NCBI GenBank assembly: GCA_021613335.1
Contig: JAJTWR010000159.1
Span: 935,001-999,000 of the forward strand
DNA length: 64,000 bases
Direction: 5' to 3'
Origin: Whitmania pigra
Taxonomy: Eukaryota > Annelida > Clitellata > Hirudinida > Haemopidae
Shown: one piece after another, positions 42,246 to 53,842 of the stretch
How positions within the stretch are numbered: position 1 is the first letter of the stretch
How the letters are laid out: each line of letters starts with the position of its first letter
Notes under the pieces: model-generated
Seen by the model: the letters and a program-made list of their open reading frames with translations, nothing else
Told to the model about the DNA's origin: nothing
The model's database searches: none
Made by a program: the position numbers and the translations under genes

Positions 42246-43097
42246 TGTGATCTTTTGATGGAAAGGGAGTAGCCGTTTTCTCTATTTTTTTTTGTGTACC
42301 CTCTCAAAATGTCGCCCCTTGGAACTTGCCGCCCCTGCCGCATTGCCCTTTGCACGCCACTGGCAGAAGTGCAAAGAGTGCAAGGAAGATCGAATCTCAG
42401 CAGTAAAAAGATATCTTCCGAAGAAATACAAGATAAAGCTTCAAAAAGATCAAAACATCAGATGCTTTTTTTTTAGACTCAACTTTGGAACAAGAGTTAG
42501 AACAACAGCACCAGGTGAATTAATTTATTGTGATGTTGGTGGTTCTTTTGAAATTCCATCATTTAAAGAATACATATTTTTTTTGCACTGTTTAAAGATG
42601 ATTTTTCAAGATACCGATGAACATGAAATAAAAGAAATGAAAAACCCAGAAACTTTAGCAAGTCCACAAAGAAAACTTCGAGATAGATCATTGATCAAGC
42701 AACCGAGAAGACTAGGTGATTATGTCTTGAATGCTGAAAGATTCGTCAATAATGAAGTTGAGCCACAGTAATTTTCTGAGGCACTTCATTGTTATTCTCG
42801 AGAATATCGGATGAAAGCAATGAAGAGTGAAATTACATCTCTGGAAGAGAACAAAACCTGGACTTTAGATAAGTTACCTAAAGAAAGAAAAGTGATTTCT
42901 TGCACATGGGTTTACAAGATCAAGAGAAATCCAGATGGATCGGTTAATAAGTATAAAGCAAGACTTGATCAAAGCCAAAGGATATAGTCAACAGGAAGGC
43001 ATTGATTTTACAGAAACGTTTAGCCCAGTGTCACGATTGTCAACGGTCAGATCTGGTTTGAGTACAGCAGCTAGAGAGAAATTGTATTTGTTGCAAT

Positions 43098-44310
43098 TAG
43101 TGCCCGACCGATAATCGCATCGGGTATCGTATCGGTACCGATATTCGCAGATAAAGATCGTCGATACCCACATTTAAAGTTAGGTCTGATAAAAAAAAAT
43201 AACCGTTAAAAAGCCAAGAATATGAAAACTTGTTACAAATTACTTGCGTTCCTCTTCTGCGCCTTCCGATGTTTGATTGTTTACTGTATATTTATCTTAT
43301 AATTACAGCTAATTTAAGAAATACAGTATGACTATGAGTCGTTAGCTAAGTCCATTGTGGGAATATTTCACAATAATTGCTACTAACCATAAAAAAATGT
43401 GATATAATGAGTGTGGGAAGATGGTATCACGTGGAAGGTCACAAGCCTCAACTTGTAATATCTCAAATCTCGTCAATCCTTTGCGTCGTCATCACTCCAT
43501 TTCCTTAAAGAATATGGAATTGACTAAAGTAGAGAAGAAAGCTGCCGACATCACCACTGCAGTGACATCAAAATCAATAATAATTAACATACTGAGACAT
43601 AGGCTGATTGCAGAGTTTATTGCACTTGATGGCATGCTATTCGAAGTGGCTGACAGTACTCTCCAAGAGACTCCAGTGAATTCTACAAGCCATGGAACGT
43701 GAATATAAGTTGCCAAGTTCAAAATATTTCAGAAGCTCACTCATTCCAACTATTTATCAAGTATTAGTTGCCAAGGTAGCTGAGAGCATTACTCGTGATA
43801 AAGAGGTTGACTTTGTAAGTTTCTCAACTTATGTCGGCACTACTCAGAAATTCACGATTCAGTATGGATTTCCACTGGCTGGATGGAGATTTCAACAGAT
43901 ATTTTGTGCAATGCCACATGACTTGAATCCCATTAACAGGTCGGATTCACATCATGATGCGTGATAATGCACCAGCAATGATTAAGGCAATAGATGATGC
44001 TCCTCACATTCTATCATTCGACTGTGTCTCACACACATTGCAACTTAGTGTTAACAAAGCTTTCAAGGTGCAGCAAATGAAGTTACATATTGTCGAAGAT
44101 ACCCAGAATGTAATTTAATATGTTTACAGAATTATGTTTTAGTTCCAGTCTTAGTTGTTAACTTCTGCAGTAAAATTAGTAAATTATGATTTTATGGATA
44201 CTTTGAGGTATTTGTTAAATCATGATTTCAATTTTATAAGATATCTTATAGAGAAAATAATAAAATATCGGTATCGGGATATCGGTAAAAGCCGTGTCGG
44301 TCGGGCACTA
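43098..44310 (+). mobile_element. BED-finger hAT transposon derivative (1213 bp) with 8-bp target-site duplication
   Basis: Flanked by identical octamers GTTGCAAT (43090-43097 and 44311-44318). Terminal inverted repeat TAGTGCCCGACCGA on both sides, with TATCGG-rich subterminal sequence. Inside, broken frames resemble ZBED1/ZBED4-type transposases: NISNLVNPLRRHHSI of the BED finger (about 43455-43500), a segment at 43692-43880 (KYFRSSLIPTIYQVLVAKVA), and VMRDNAPAMIKAIDDAP with CVSHTLQLSVNKAF (about 43955-44060). The C-terminal dimerisation domain is missing. Removing the element restores the copia reverse transcriptase frame. Confidence 0.9.
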
Positions 44311-44744
44311 GTTGCAATGTGTCTACTGTTTTTCTTTACGGTGATCTAGAATAATACATGACACAACCAGAAGGATGTAATGATGGTTCAAGAGAGACAT
44401 GACATTTGTCATCTCAAGAAAAGCTTATATGGTTTAAAACAAGCTTCCAAGATGTTGGAATAAGAAGTTTCATGTTTTCTTTATAATTTTTGTGTTTTAA
44501 ATCAAGCTTTGCTGATCTATGCTTATACATCAGAAACCAAAGTGAAAAGAAACTGATTCTGGTTTTGCATGTTGATGATGGTTTTATTGCTAGTTCAAAC
44601 AAAGAAGAAGATGTTGACATTTTTGACAGATTTGAAGAAGTCATTCCAGGTTTCTAGTTCGGAAGCCAAGTTCTACCTAGGGTTAGAAATTGAACAAGAA
44701 AAATATGGAATCAAAATCACTCAGAAGGGCTACACATAGAAAAT

Positions 44745-45532
44745 TCTGAAAAAGTGTAGTGGATGTAGTTAAGGTGTGATAGGCGAGTAGACATTTTGTA
44801 AATGATACGGTAATGTATGGAGAGCCAGTGCAGTTGCGTCAGGGCCTCGGAGCAGTTAAGATAAGGGTCAAAGAGAACAAGTTTAGCTAACTTGTTTTGA
44901 ATGCGCTGAAGGGAGAGGATAAGGGAGGCAGAAGTGCCATTCAGGAGAGAGTTGCAGTAGTCGAGGCGGGAGAGGACCAGACTGCGTGCAAGAGCAGCAG
45001 TCATGTCGACCGAAAGAATGGACGGATATGTCGGATTGCCCAGATGAGGTGGTTGCAGGATTTTGTTATGGAGGAGGCGTTGCTTGAAGCTGAGGTGGGA
45101 GTCAAAAGTAACACCGAGGAGTTTTAGGATAGAAAAAGAAGGAAGAAGGGTGTCGGTGTTATTTATTGAGGGGGATAGGTTCTTGAGTTGCATAGGTGTG
45201 CCGATAAACATTCTTTCAGATTTTTGAGGGTTAACTTGGAGAGAGCGTTGACGAGATACCAGTCATTAATGGCGTCTGTGCACTTTTGCAGATTGTCTAG
45301 TTGAACGGAGACTCTATTGCTAGAGTAGAGACTTGCCCGCATATTGATGGAAGGACACGTCAAAAATTTGACAATGTCTGACAGGGGTGAGGTGTAGGTT
45401 GCGAAAAGTAGGAGTCCTAGGACAAGGCCCTGGGAAACTCCAGAAAGGAGAGCAACAGAAGAGGAAGTGTGGCAACCTAGCTTAACATATTGGGATATGT
45501 TGGAGAAGTAAGAGTGGAGCCAAGAGAGTGCT
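44745..45532 (-). mobile_element. LINE fragment (CR1/L2-like reverse transcriptase) inserted in the copia relic
   Basis: On the minus strand: LLSGVSQGLVLG (GVPQG motif, degraded), a stretch where the YxDD motif is expected but not intact, then LGVTFDSHLSFKQRLLHNKI, LVLSRLDYCNSLLNGTS and IQNKLAKLVLFDP. These are characteristic of the thumb and 3' part of CR1/L2-like reverse transcriptases. It interrupts copia coding sequence on both sides. Endonuclease absent. Confidence 0.8.
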
Positions 45533-46109
45533 TATATTGTAAAACCAAGACTTTTTGTTGATAATGAAGCAGCCGTAAAGTCGGCACACAATCCAGAAAG
45601 GCACAGAAGCATCAAGCACATCGAGACAAGACATTTTTATATTCAAGAGAATTTGCTAAAAGTTGAAAAAGTTTCGAGTCAAGTTAAGATTGCTGATATC
45701 ATCAAACCAAACCTCTGTTCAAATTAAGGTTTAGAATGCTTTGCCAAGCCATTGGACTTTCTCAAATTGTCTGCCTTGAGAATAATATTTACAAAAAGGG
45801 AAGGTGTTAAAATAGTTTTGTAAATTCGTTGTTTTGTTTTTTTTTGTTTTTGTTCTGGAGACTCGGAAGTAAACGCTTTCGTCTTGTTTCAGCCTTATGA
45901 TTTTAACAAGAAAGATTTTCAATTTTTTGAAATTATTACAAATTTGTAGAATTCGTTCAAAAGTCTTCTTACTCAGTAACCATGTGTACTCATGGCATGC
46001 TGACTGATGAAATGTGCATCAAAATGTTCATTAAGATTTCCACTTTCCAAAGTGTGCAATATCCGCCAGTGTTCTCTGATTTCGATGCATGTTCTTCATA
46101 AATTTTCTT

Positions 46110-46455
46110 TGAAAATCCATTTGACGATGTCATTGACGACTGGCCTCTCGATTTACAAATGGAAGCGATCGATTTGCAATCCAATGATAACCTGTAGGAT
46201 AAATTTAAAGAAGGACATTTGATTGAGTTCTACAAATGCCTTCTACCTGACCAATATGTTGACTTATAGAAATTTGCTCGTGAATTCATTACAGCCTTTG
46301 GCGCTACGTGTTTGTATGAGAAGACTTTTTCAAAATTAAGTACATAAAATCCTGTCACAGATCACAAATGACTGATAATCATTTGAATGCCCTACTTATG
46401 ATCGGAGCCACTCACTTTGAACCGCGATTGGATATAATTATGTCAGAAATGCATC
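46110..46455 (+). mobile_element. Decayed hAT transposase C-terminus (GTF2IRD2/ZBED5-like)
   Basis: The plus frame reads NPFDDVIDDWPLDLQMEAID, then LIEFYKCLLPDQYVDL, AFGATCLYEKTFSKLS and DNHLNALLMIG, interrupted by several stop codons. The order and motifs are those of the hAT dimerisation region. It ends where the LINE begins. Confidence 0.75.
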
Positions 46456-46479
46456 AGTTTCATGTTTCTCATGTTAACA

Positions 46480-48044
46480 ATTCTGCCATATTTTTCAAAA
46501 ATTTTCGAAAAGGCCGTATATCGTCGAGTTGAATCCTTCTTATCAAGGTTTAGTCTGCTCAATAACAAACAATTCGGATTTCGAAAAAATCACTCAACAT
46601 ATATGCCTCTAACTCTTACTTTATTCGAAAATTGCCGACGCTCTGGACCGTGGTGAGTTCACCATCGGTGTGTTTCTCGATCTATCAAAGGCATTTGATA
46701 CCGTAAATCATGAGATACTTTTGTCGAAACTTTATCATTACGGTTTGCGTGGTTGTGTTTTGAAGTGGTTCACCAGTTATTTGTCGGGTCGTAAACAATT
46801 GACAGAATTTAATGGGTTTGAATCTTCGTTTAGTGACGTAGCTTGTGGCGTTCCTCAAGGGTCTATTCTTGGCCCCTTGCTATTCATAATTTATATTAAC
46901 GATTTACATAACTCATCATCTTTACTTACATTTTTATTATTCGCAGACGATACAAATGTATTTGCTTCAGGCAACAATCTCAATGACTTAATTATCAGCA
47001 TCAATAGGGAGTTAACAAATGTTGACACTTGGTTTCGCGCCAATAAGTTATCTTTAAATGTCGACAAGACAAATTTTATGCTGTTTTGCTCAAAAAATAA
47101 GGACAGAACCCATAGTATTCAACCTTGCATCAACAACTTACAGATTAAACATGTCACCTCCACCAAATTCCTCGGCATTATTATCGATGATAGATTAAAC
47201 TGGTTTTTGCATATCAAAATTTCAAAAAACATTGGCATCATGTCAAGGGTCTCTTCATTTGTTGATAAAAAAATTCTCATTATGCTTTATCATTCTTTAA
47301 TATATCCTTATCTCATCTATTGTAATATCGCCTGGGCCTCTACCTATCCCTCTAAACTTATCCACTTACTTACACTCCAAAAAAGAATAATTCGTACTAT
47401 ATTTCGTCTCCATCCACGTGCCCATACAAAGGACTTTTTTTATTTCAAATGGACTTCTAAATATGTATCTGATCAATAAATTCCAAACTTGCCTCTTCAT
47501 ATACAATTATGAACATAACTTGCTGCCTCCATCCTTTAATAATATGTTTTTCAAATCATCAGATGTCCACTCTTACAATCTTAGATCATCCAATCAATTG
47601 AGATCTGAATTTTCCCGTACCACCTTCAAAAAATTCTCCATAAACTTCTCTAAACAGTTCCTCACTATTTAAATCCCATCTTAAAAAACACATTCTATCC
47701 ACTTGTTGAACCTGTTATCCACATTTCCACCTTATCATTCATTTTATTACCCTGGTTTTTTCCTCGTTGATTACATCGCTTATTCATTATTCCGATTATT
47801 CCTCGTCTCTCAGTTGTTGCCATTAGTTTTCACCTGTCGTTACCATTAGAAGTTTATATATATGCAAAGACCCTTTCAAACGCCCCTTTAAATTTGTCAA
47901 ATTGAAACAACCTATCCCCTAGACGGGAATTAATTCCCTTGGGATAGTTCATTAATGAATTTGTGAATCTTTTTTTTGTGTGATTTTTTTGGCTATTTGA
48001 ATATAGTTTTTTGAAAATAAACGAATTCAAACCTCAAAAAAAAA
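46480..48044 (+). mobile_element. 5'-truncated non-LTR retrotransposon with reverse transcriptase and poly(A) tail
   Basis: The reverse transcriptase is nearly open: 46480-46656, one frame change, then 46670-47479, another frame change and 47418-47672. Motifs: SKIFEKAVYRRV, NKQFGFRKNHST, FLDLSKAFDTVNHEIL, GVPQGSILGPLLFIIYINDL, the catalytic FADDTNVF, and LSLNVDKTNFMLF. The downstream segment ends with AATAAA (48016-48021) and an A-run (48036-48044), as expected for target-primed insertion. Endonuclease and ORF1 are absent. The catalytic aspartates are kept but the frame breaks make it inactive. It is less decayed than its neighbours, so probably younger. Confidence 0.88.
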
Positions 48045-48633
48045 CCTGTACTAACGAAACACCAAGTTAATTGTAATTGATATTCTGAATTGCAGTTCGG
48101 CACTGCATTAGACCTCAGAAATGAGAAGTCGTTTTGCTGAATTGAATAAATAGCTTTTTATTAATTCACCGCAATTCAGTATATTAAAATTCTTTTACGT
48201 TAGACCCGCCTAGACTTCAGAAGTCAGCAATGACTCGGCTAACAAACTTTTAAGACCCTGGTCTAGCCCCATCCAAAAAACAAGTACACACAAAACATAT
48301 ATAGTAGATCTAAACAATCAAGTTTATAGTAACAATAATCAATAGGATTATTTACCAATAGGATATTTTTTAATTTTGTAACATATTTAGGGCACAATAC
48401 TAAGTCTCTTAAAAGATAAACGTCGATGCTAAAACATATTTACTCCCCACAAACTATCTTGGCTGCAGATACAAATAATTTTAATTTATGATCTTTCGCT
48501 CTTAATAGTTTTTTTAGATTTTATCTCGCTATAAGATATTTCTCCACTTTCCCCTAGACTTGTAAATATGAGTTTGTCGGCATTAAAACATTAAATTACA
48601 TTGTCACATAATACACTGAACAATTTCAAATAT
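48045..48633. other. Spacer between LINE and ZYG11-like gene
   Basis: AT-rich, no coding signal. Probably includes the 3' UTR of the minus-strand gene. Confidence 0.3.
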
Positions 48634-51594
48634 TCAGGTTTCGGTTTTATTAATTTTCAGCAATATGTCCTTCACCCATACCTTAACTTCATCGTCGGTC
48701 AGCTGTCCGCATTCAGCTTTTTTGACCACCTACAAATATAAACTACTATAGTAAAATAAAATATATAGTCAGCAAGATAAGTATTTCAAAGTTACCGATG
48801 TAACATTATGTAGCACCATAAAAAACATTTAATAGTAAAAGCGGCATTTTTATGACAAATTAATGTAATAAACTCAACCCACTTCATAGCTAATCACAAC
48901 ATAATGGCTTCTCTTGTCATCGCAAAAGGCAAGCAAGATAGACCATTGTAATTCTAAGCACAGACCTACGTTCAAATTTTTTCGAATAATTTCCAACAGC
49001 GCTCGAGCTACATGTTTATTCATGATCTTAAATAACATTTAAAATATTATATGACAAATTGAAATAAGAATTTAAGTAGAAGTGAAGACTCACAATGTCA
49101 ACCATTCTTTTACCTGAACTAAGTGGCTGAGAAAAGTCAACTTATTATTACAAACTATTACTAATTTTATCAAATTATTAATAAAATCAATATAAAAATT
49201 AATCATCCTTACTCTCCTCCTGACACATTGAGGCTTCGACATAATGACATTAAGTAGCTTCCTAAAATATTTACAATTTATTTCAACATTTCGCATGGAT
49301 GCTTAATTAAATAAGGAACTAATTATAACGGTAAAAGTATATTTCTATGGCGTTATATGCCTGACAAAGATTGATTCTTCAATAATAAAAGGAAAAAAAA
49401 AAGTAAAAAAAAAAAAAATTCTTCAGGTTTGGTATCTTACATTATGAAATCGTGTGTGCATATTCCGGTTTCCAAATATCTCGTTATTTGTCTGTCAAAG
49501 ATTGAAATTTAGAGAAATTTTTAAAATATTTGACATCAAATTGCCAAACTACCCAATAGACGTTTTATAAAAGTTGCGCTGAAATGCATCTAGGAAACTC
49601 TGGAATTATAAAAAGATTATGAAATAACAAACAAATTATAAATAATCGAGATTAATAGAAAATAAGCTGGAAAACGAGTCAAAAAAGATAGAGGAGTAAA
49701 TTTACAAAAACTTTGGTAGGGCTTCAATTAAATAACATAAATGATAAAATTTTCTATTTCGTGTCTAATAATTCTCAACATTAAAAAACATGCTTGTTCT
49801 TATACAAGTAGTTCATTATTTCTTATAAAACAGCAATCGATTTCAAGTGTTTAAAAAGCAAATTGTCCTCTCCTGATCTCCGAACGACCAACAAATTGCT
49901 GTTATATTACTCTATCAACCTTATCGAGGATTCCCTTAGCGCTATGACAGTGTAAACGCATTCAAAACGCTCTTGGTAAACAGATATTCAAGGAGATAAA
50001 GTTCAAGCAAACATCTGATTCAAATGTGGTTTCTGTGTCGTATTTTTAAATTTAATGACGTTAAGCCTCTTCCGATATTAGTTATTACATATTACATAAC
50101 TTTCTTAATAACTAAAGCTCTGGTTTTCTTACATTTTCAATCCTAGGTATGTGATCAAGGGGTATTAAGTGAATAATATCAATAACACTTTTAATGACGT
50201 ATGACTCCATATCAAAATCTTGATTGTAATGCTCAAGAATGGAGACAATTGTGTCGTCGTAATTGGCAACAATCTGTAAATAGGCCCCAATTTAACAAGC
50301 AATTTTAAAATGATATAGAATACTAATAACCTAATTTGTACTAATTCCATTATAACTAAGAAAATGGCAACCTGATCGGCCCATGGTTTGAATCTGGCGT
50401 AAGGAGAAAACATTTCACGGCAGTCAATCATTCCAAATTTCTTCCACTTCTTACACCTCATACATTCTAAAATCCAGTCTTCCCTGCAAAACATCGATTT
50501 GTTAAAGAATCAGTCAAGTGATGATGATTATACAAAGCACTCACCTTATTTCAGAGTTATCAGACATATCAAAATTTTCTAAATTTGGGAGTTTTGATAT
50601 CACAGCAAGCAATTTGTCCTGAATTTGTTCCGATATCGAACCTCGTAAATCCAATGTCCTGTAAATATTACAAGGCTTAGGATCGTAAAATTAAGATATA
50701 AGTTTGCGCATAATCTAAGAATTTAAATAAACTTAAAAAAAAACTACCTCAATTGATCCAGTGATTTTAAGCTTTCCAGAAAGAATTGACTTTCACAAGT
50801 TGATCTCGCATTTTGAAGAGATAAAACCTTGAGATGCTTAAGGCTTGCAATGGATTTGATAGACGTTTCATCAAGGGATTCGTTTTTTAAGCTAAGTTCC
50901 TCCAAAGTATCAGAAAAACGTTGAAGCTCCAAAATTATCGGTTTTTCAAAATTAATTTCCATGTCAACATTCTCCAAATGTAACTTCTTGAGTCTTAGAA
51001 ACTGATGTTTAAGAAACCTTTGTATATGTCTGAAATTATTTTAGTCTTCTATTTATTGCATAATTTTAAAATAAAGCTGTCTAGATGATTTCAAATATAT
51101 AGCCCAGACTTTTCAATGACATCCGAAGGTAAAAAAACAAGATAAACTACCTGAATTCATAACGAAGAACCAGACACTCAATTGTGGATCTTAAATAGCA
51201 AAGGTTTTTCATTCCTATTTTATTAATCTCAGATACAGAAAGTGCAAGCGATATCAGCGGATAATCTTTCACTTTATTCAGTTTAGCGCACTTAACATAA
51301 TACTTATTGCAGGACCTCATGTTAATATTCTTCCAATTAAGAATATCTCTATAAGGTGTGTAATCAGAATAATCAATGCGCCATTTTAATTCTTTGCTTT
51401 TGAATATAATTCTCTCAAACAGGCATGGTGGAAGCAACATTTTCTTCCTTTTCCGATCTGCAAAAATACACATTCAATTTTTTTAATCAAATTAATAAGT
51501 GTTGAAACTAACCTTTCACCAGCCTATCAAATATTGTGTTGAAGTTTCTAACTATAAACTCCATCAAGGTATCCTGAAAGCTTGTGAATTTCAT
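48634..51594 (-). CDS. ZYG11-family-like LRR/armadillo protein (putative CUL2 substrate receptor), short form
   Basis: Twelve exons on the minus strand in consistent phase: 51594-51513, 51457-51151, 51029-50748, 50658-50545, 50483-50372, 50273-50133, 49969-49920, 49491-49441, 49261-49213, 49126-49094, 49026-48883, 48729-48634. They give 486 residues. The N-terminus (SFQDTLMEFIVRNF, then LLPPCLFERII) resembles the VHL-box region of ZYG11/ZER1. The middle has leucine-rich repeats (DTLEELSLKNESLDETSIKS, LKHLKVLSLQNA, NLENFDMSDNSEI). Near the end, CLELQWSILLAF resembles an ARM block of ZYG11 proteins. Human ZYG11B is about 744 residues, so the ARM part here is much shorter. ZYG11/ZER1 act with CUL2 in glycine N-degron recognition; that role is inferred from family only. 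Some internal exons are short and weakly supported. Confidence 0.55.
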
Positions 51595-51867
51595 TATTAT
51601 TACTATTAGCGCTCAACAAATCCACATAAGTACAGCTTAAAAAGATATTGATATTTAAAGTAATTCTCCCTTTGAATTATTTCGAATTCCAAAGATTCTA
51701 ATTAAATGAATGCAATTGTATAATAAAAATCAAAGCAATAAGTTTTTGATATAAAGTTTTACTTCAAATTTTAAAATTTAAAAAATCTGTGAATCTTCAA
51801 AAGCTTTTGTTGTGAAAAAGACAATTTGTCTGTTGAAAATTAGACAATTTGTTGGAGCGGCAGTTAC

Positions 51868-52088
51868 CAAGGGCGGATCTGTCTAACTAGAAAACTTTTG
51901 GAAGGGGGACAAACACTGAAACCATTGAGCGAACTTAATGGAGGGGTACAGCTACTAAAATTTTCGTCGAAAGAAGTAAATTATTGAAATAATTTTTTTT
52001 TAATTTATTAATTTTTATTTTAGATGTAATTAATTTTTTCTTACATTTTCCAAATATAATATACAAAGTGCCCCTAAATCCGCCCTTG
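51868..52088. mobile_element. 221-bp hAT MITE with 8-bp target-site duplication
   Basis: Identical octamers GCAGTTAC at 51860-51867 and 52089-52096. The element starts CAAGGGCGGATC and ends with the inverted form ATCCGCCCTTG. No coding capacity. Confidence 0.88.
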
Positions 52089-52096
52089 GCAGTTAC

Positions 52097-52724
52097 CAAT
52101 CTGCTAGTATGATAGTTATCAAATGTAGTGCAAAGCTTTATTGAGTTATACATAGCATGAGTTTAAGGACTTCTCTCTTTATTAGAATCCTTTATTATTT
52201 GGCAAAGTTTCAACTGACACATTTCAAAATTCCATTATAAGGATAAATTAAAAAATTTAATAACATGCACATTATTGGAGGATCACGGTATCGCCGGAAA
52301 TTTCATCGATGGAACATTCAACCCAGAAAAATTCGTCGGCCGGAAAATTCTTCACCTACAATGCCTGTAACATTTATCGCCTGTTCTTGAGATTGTCCTG
52401 TGATTTCGTTTGATCAGAAGAGCAGTTATTTTCATTATATTTGGTGTACAATCATTCAATATTCAATCCCATTATTGAATTCTAAATAATATGTGGAACG
52501 TTATTAGGGATGAACTGATTATATTAATGTATATTTTTTAAACAATAGACAAATCATGAGAATTTAAAGAGTTAAACACACATTCTCCATGTAGATCTCC
52601 ACTATTCCACTTTAGAAAAACAATTATTTAGTTTATGCCCATTGCTCTTTATAAGTTATCATATCACACTATGAAAGTTTAGGGGTCCAATGAACATTAA
52701 AGCTCAAATTTGAAATGACCAATT
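52097..52724. other. Spacer; no gene seen
   Basis: AT-rich. A short stretch at 52290-52360 is rich in variants of CGGAAATTT/GGAAAATTC. No coding signal. Confidence 0.3.
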
Positions 52725-53100
52725 ATGTATGATTTTTATACTGTTGTATCAACTGCCAACTTCATCAGATCCAGAGGTCTCAATCACAGGGAGTTTAAAT
52801 CTTTTCTGGAGGAAGTGGGCTCAGATCACGATGATATGGTTTTCTTCTGCCAAGTTCGCTGGCTTAGCAAGTCATCAACATTATTCAGATTCTGGAATCT
52901 ACGTTGGATGAAATAAAGACATTCCTGAACAACAAAGGAAAGGATGTATGTTTCCTGGACAATGACCTTAGGTTGAACGACTTGGCGTTTCTAGTCGACA
53001 TGACAAAATTCATGGCCGAGTTGAACGTCAGACTTCAAGGAAAGGAGCAGCTGGTGCTGTTGTTATACAAGTTGTATGACAATAATAAATCTGTTACTTT
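52725..53100 (+). mobile_element. hAT transposase fragment (GTF2IRD2/ZBED5-like)
   Basis: Two overlapping plus frames contain NFIRSRGLNHREFKSFLEE, FFCQVRWLSKSSTLFRFWNL and then DEIKTFLNNKGKDV and DLAFLVDMTKFMAELNVRLQ. These are consecutive parts of the central region of this transposase class. A frame change separates them. Ends not identified. Confidence 0.75.
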
Positions 53101-53291
53101 GGCGATTTTACTCGTAACAAAAATTATATTTATTTATTACGTATATTACGTATCTTATTACGTATATTATGCTTTATAAGTTTGAATTATTTCCTATTGT
53201 GTTTGAAAAATTTAATTATTCATATTATAAACCAGATTATGAAAAATGTCCCTATGAGTATCCACTAGTAGATTTGGAATCCCAAACTGTG

Positions 53292-53842
53292 CAAATTTCT
53301 TGATATGCTGCTTTATCGTGAATATCTCTCAACCTAATTTAAATTAGAAGGTTAAATTATGAAAACTTCATATTGAAACATGAATGGGTTTTCTAAAATT
53401 TGTTGCAAAACAGTCAGCAATTATTTAAAACACAAAAAAATGTAATAAAAGTAATAAATATAATAAAAATTTAAAACGAGTTTGAAACATAAAATGAAAG
53501 TTTAGTATCTTTGTTATGGTTGATTTGTGAAGACTTGTTTGAGGACGTTGATAGATATTCAACCGATTTTATGAAACTAAGAAGCATGGATTCCCTAACA
53601 AAGTTTGTTTCACGATATTTTAAATTTTAATGTTTTTCAAATTGTAATTTAATGTACTTTTGCACTCAAATGCCTGCTATGGAGTAGGATGATTTACGCG
53701 ATTTTGGTCCGGGTGATATACCCAAGTCAGAATTGGTGTGATGTTCATGTTCACTATTCAATATGAAGTATTCATAATTTAACCTTCTAATTTAAATTAG
53801 GTTGAGAGATATTCACGATAAAGCAGTTTATCGAGAAATTTG
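53292..53842. repeat. 86-bp inverted repeat flanking the first SNW1 coding exon
   Basis: Arms 53292-53377 and 53757-53842 are reverse complements with 82 of 86 positions matching by eye. They enclose a 379-bp spacer containing the predicted 17-nt first coding exon of SNW1. This may be a small TIR element or a local inverted duplication. No clear target-site duplication. Confidence 0.9.

Larger units (their letters stand above)
42292..45770 (+). mobile_element. Ty1/copia pol relic, split by two later insertions
   Basis: Pieces in order on the plus strand: start of the integrase core (TAPGELIYCDVGGSFEIPSF, about 42500-42560); the region after integrase; the first part of reverse transcriptase ([40 protein letters not shown], about 42810-43097); the continuation after a hAT insertion (MTQPEGCNDGS and VLHVDDGFIASSN, about 44311-44745); and RNase H/C-terminal residues after a LINE insertion (LFVDNEAAVKSAHNPERHR, SIKHIETRHFYI, about 45535-45770). 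The integrase core is internally deleted, and stops and frameshifts are present. No LTRs identified. Confidence 0.85.

Noticed and set aside
44897..45127. Plus-strand frame of 76 codons
   Set aside because: It is antisense to the LINE reverse transcriptase fragment.
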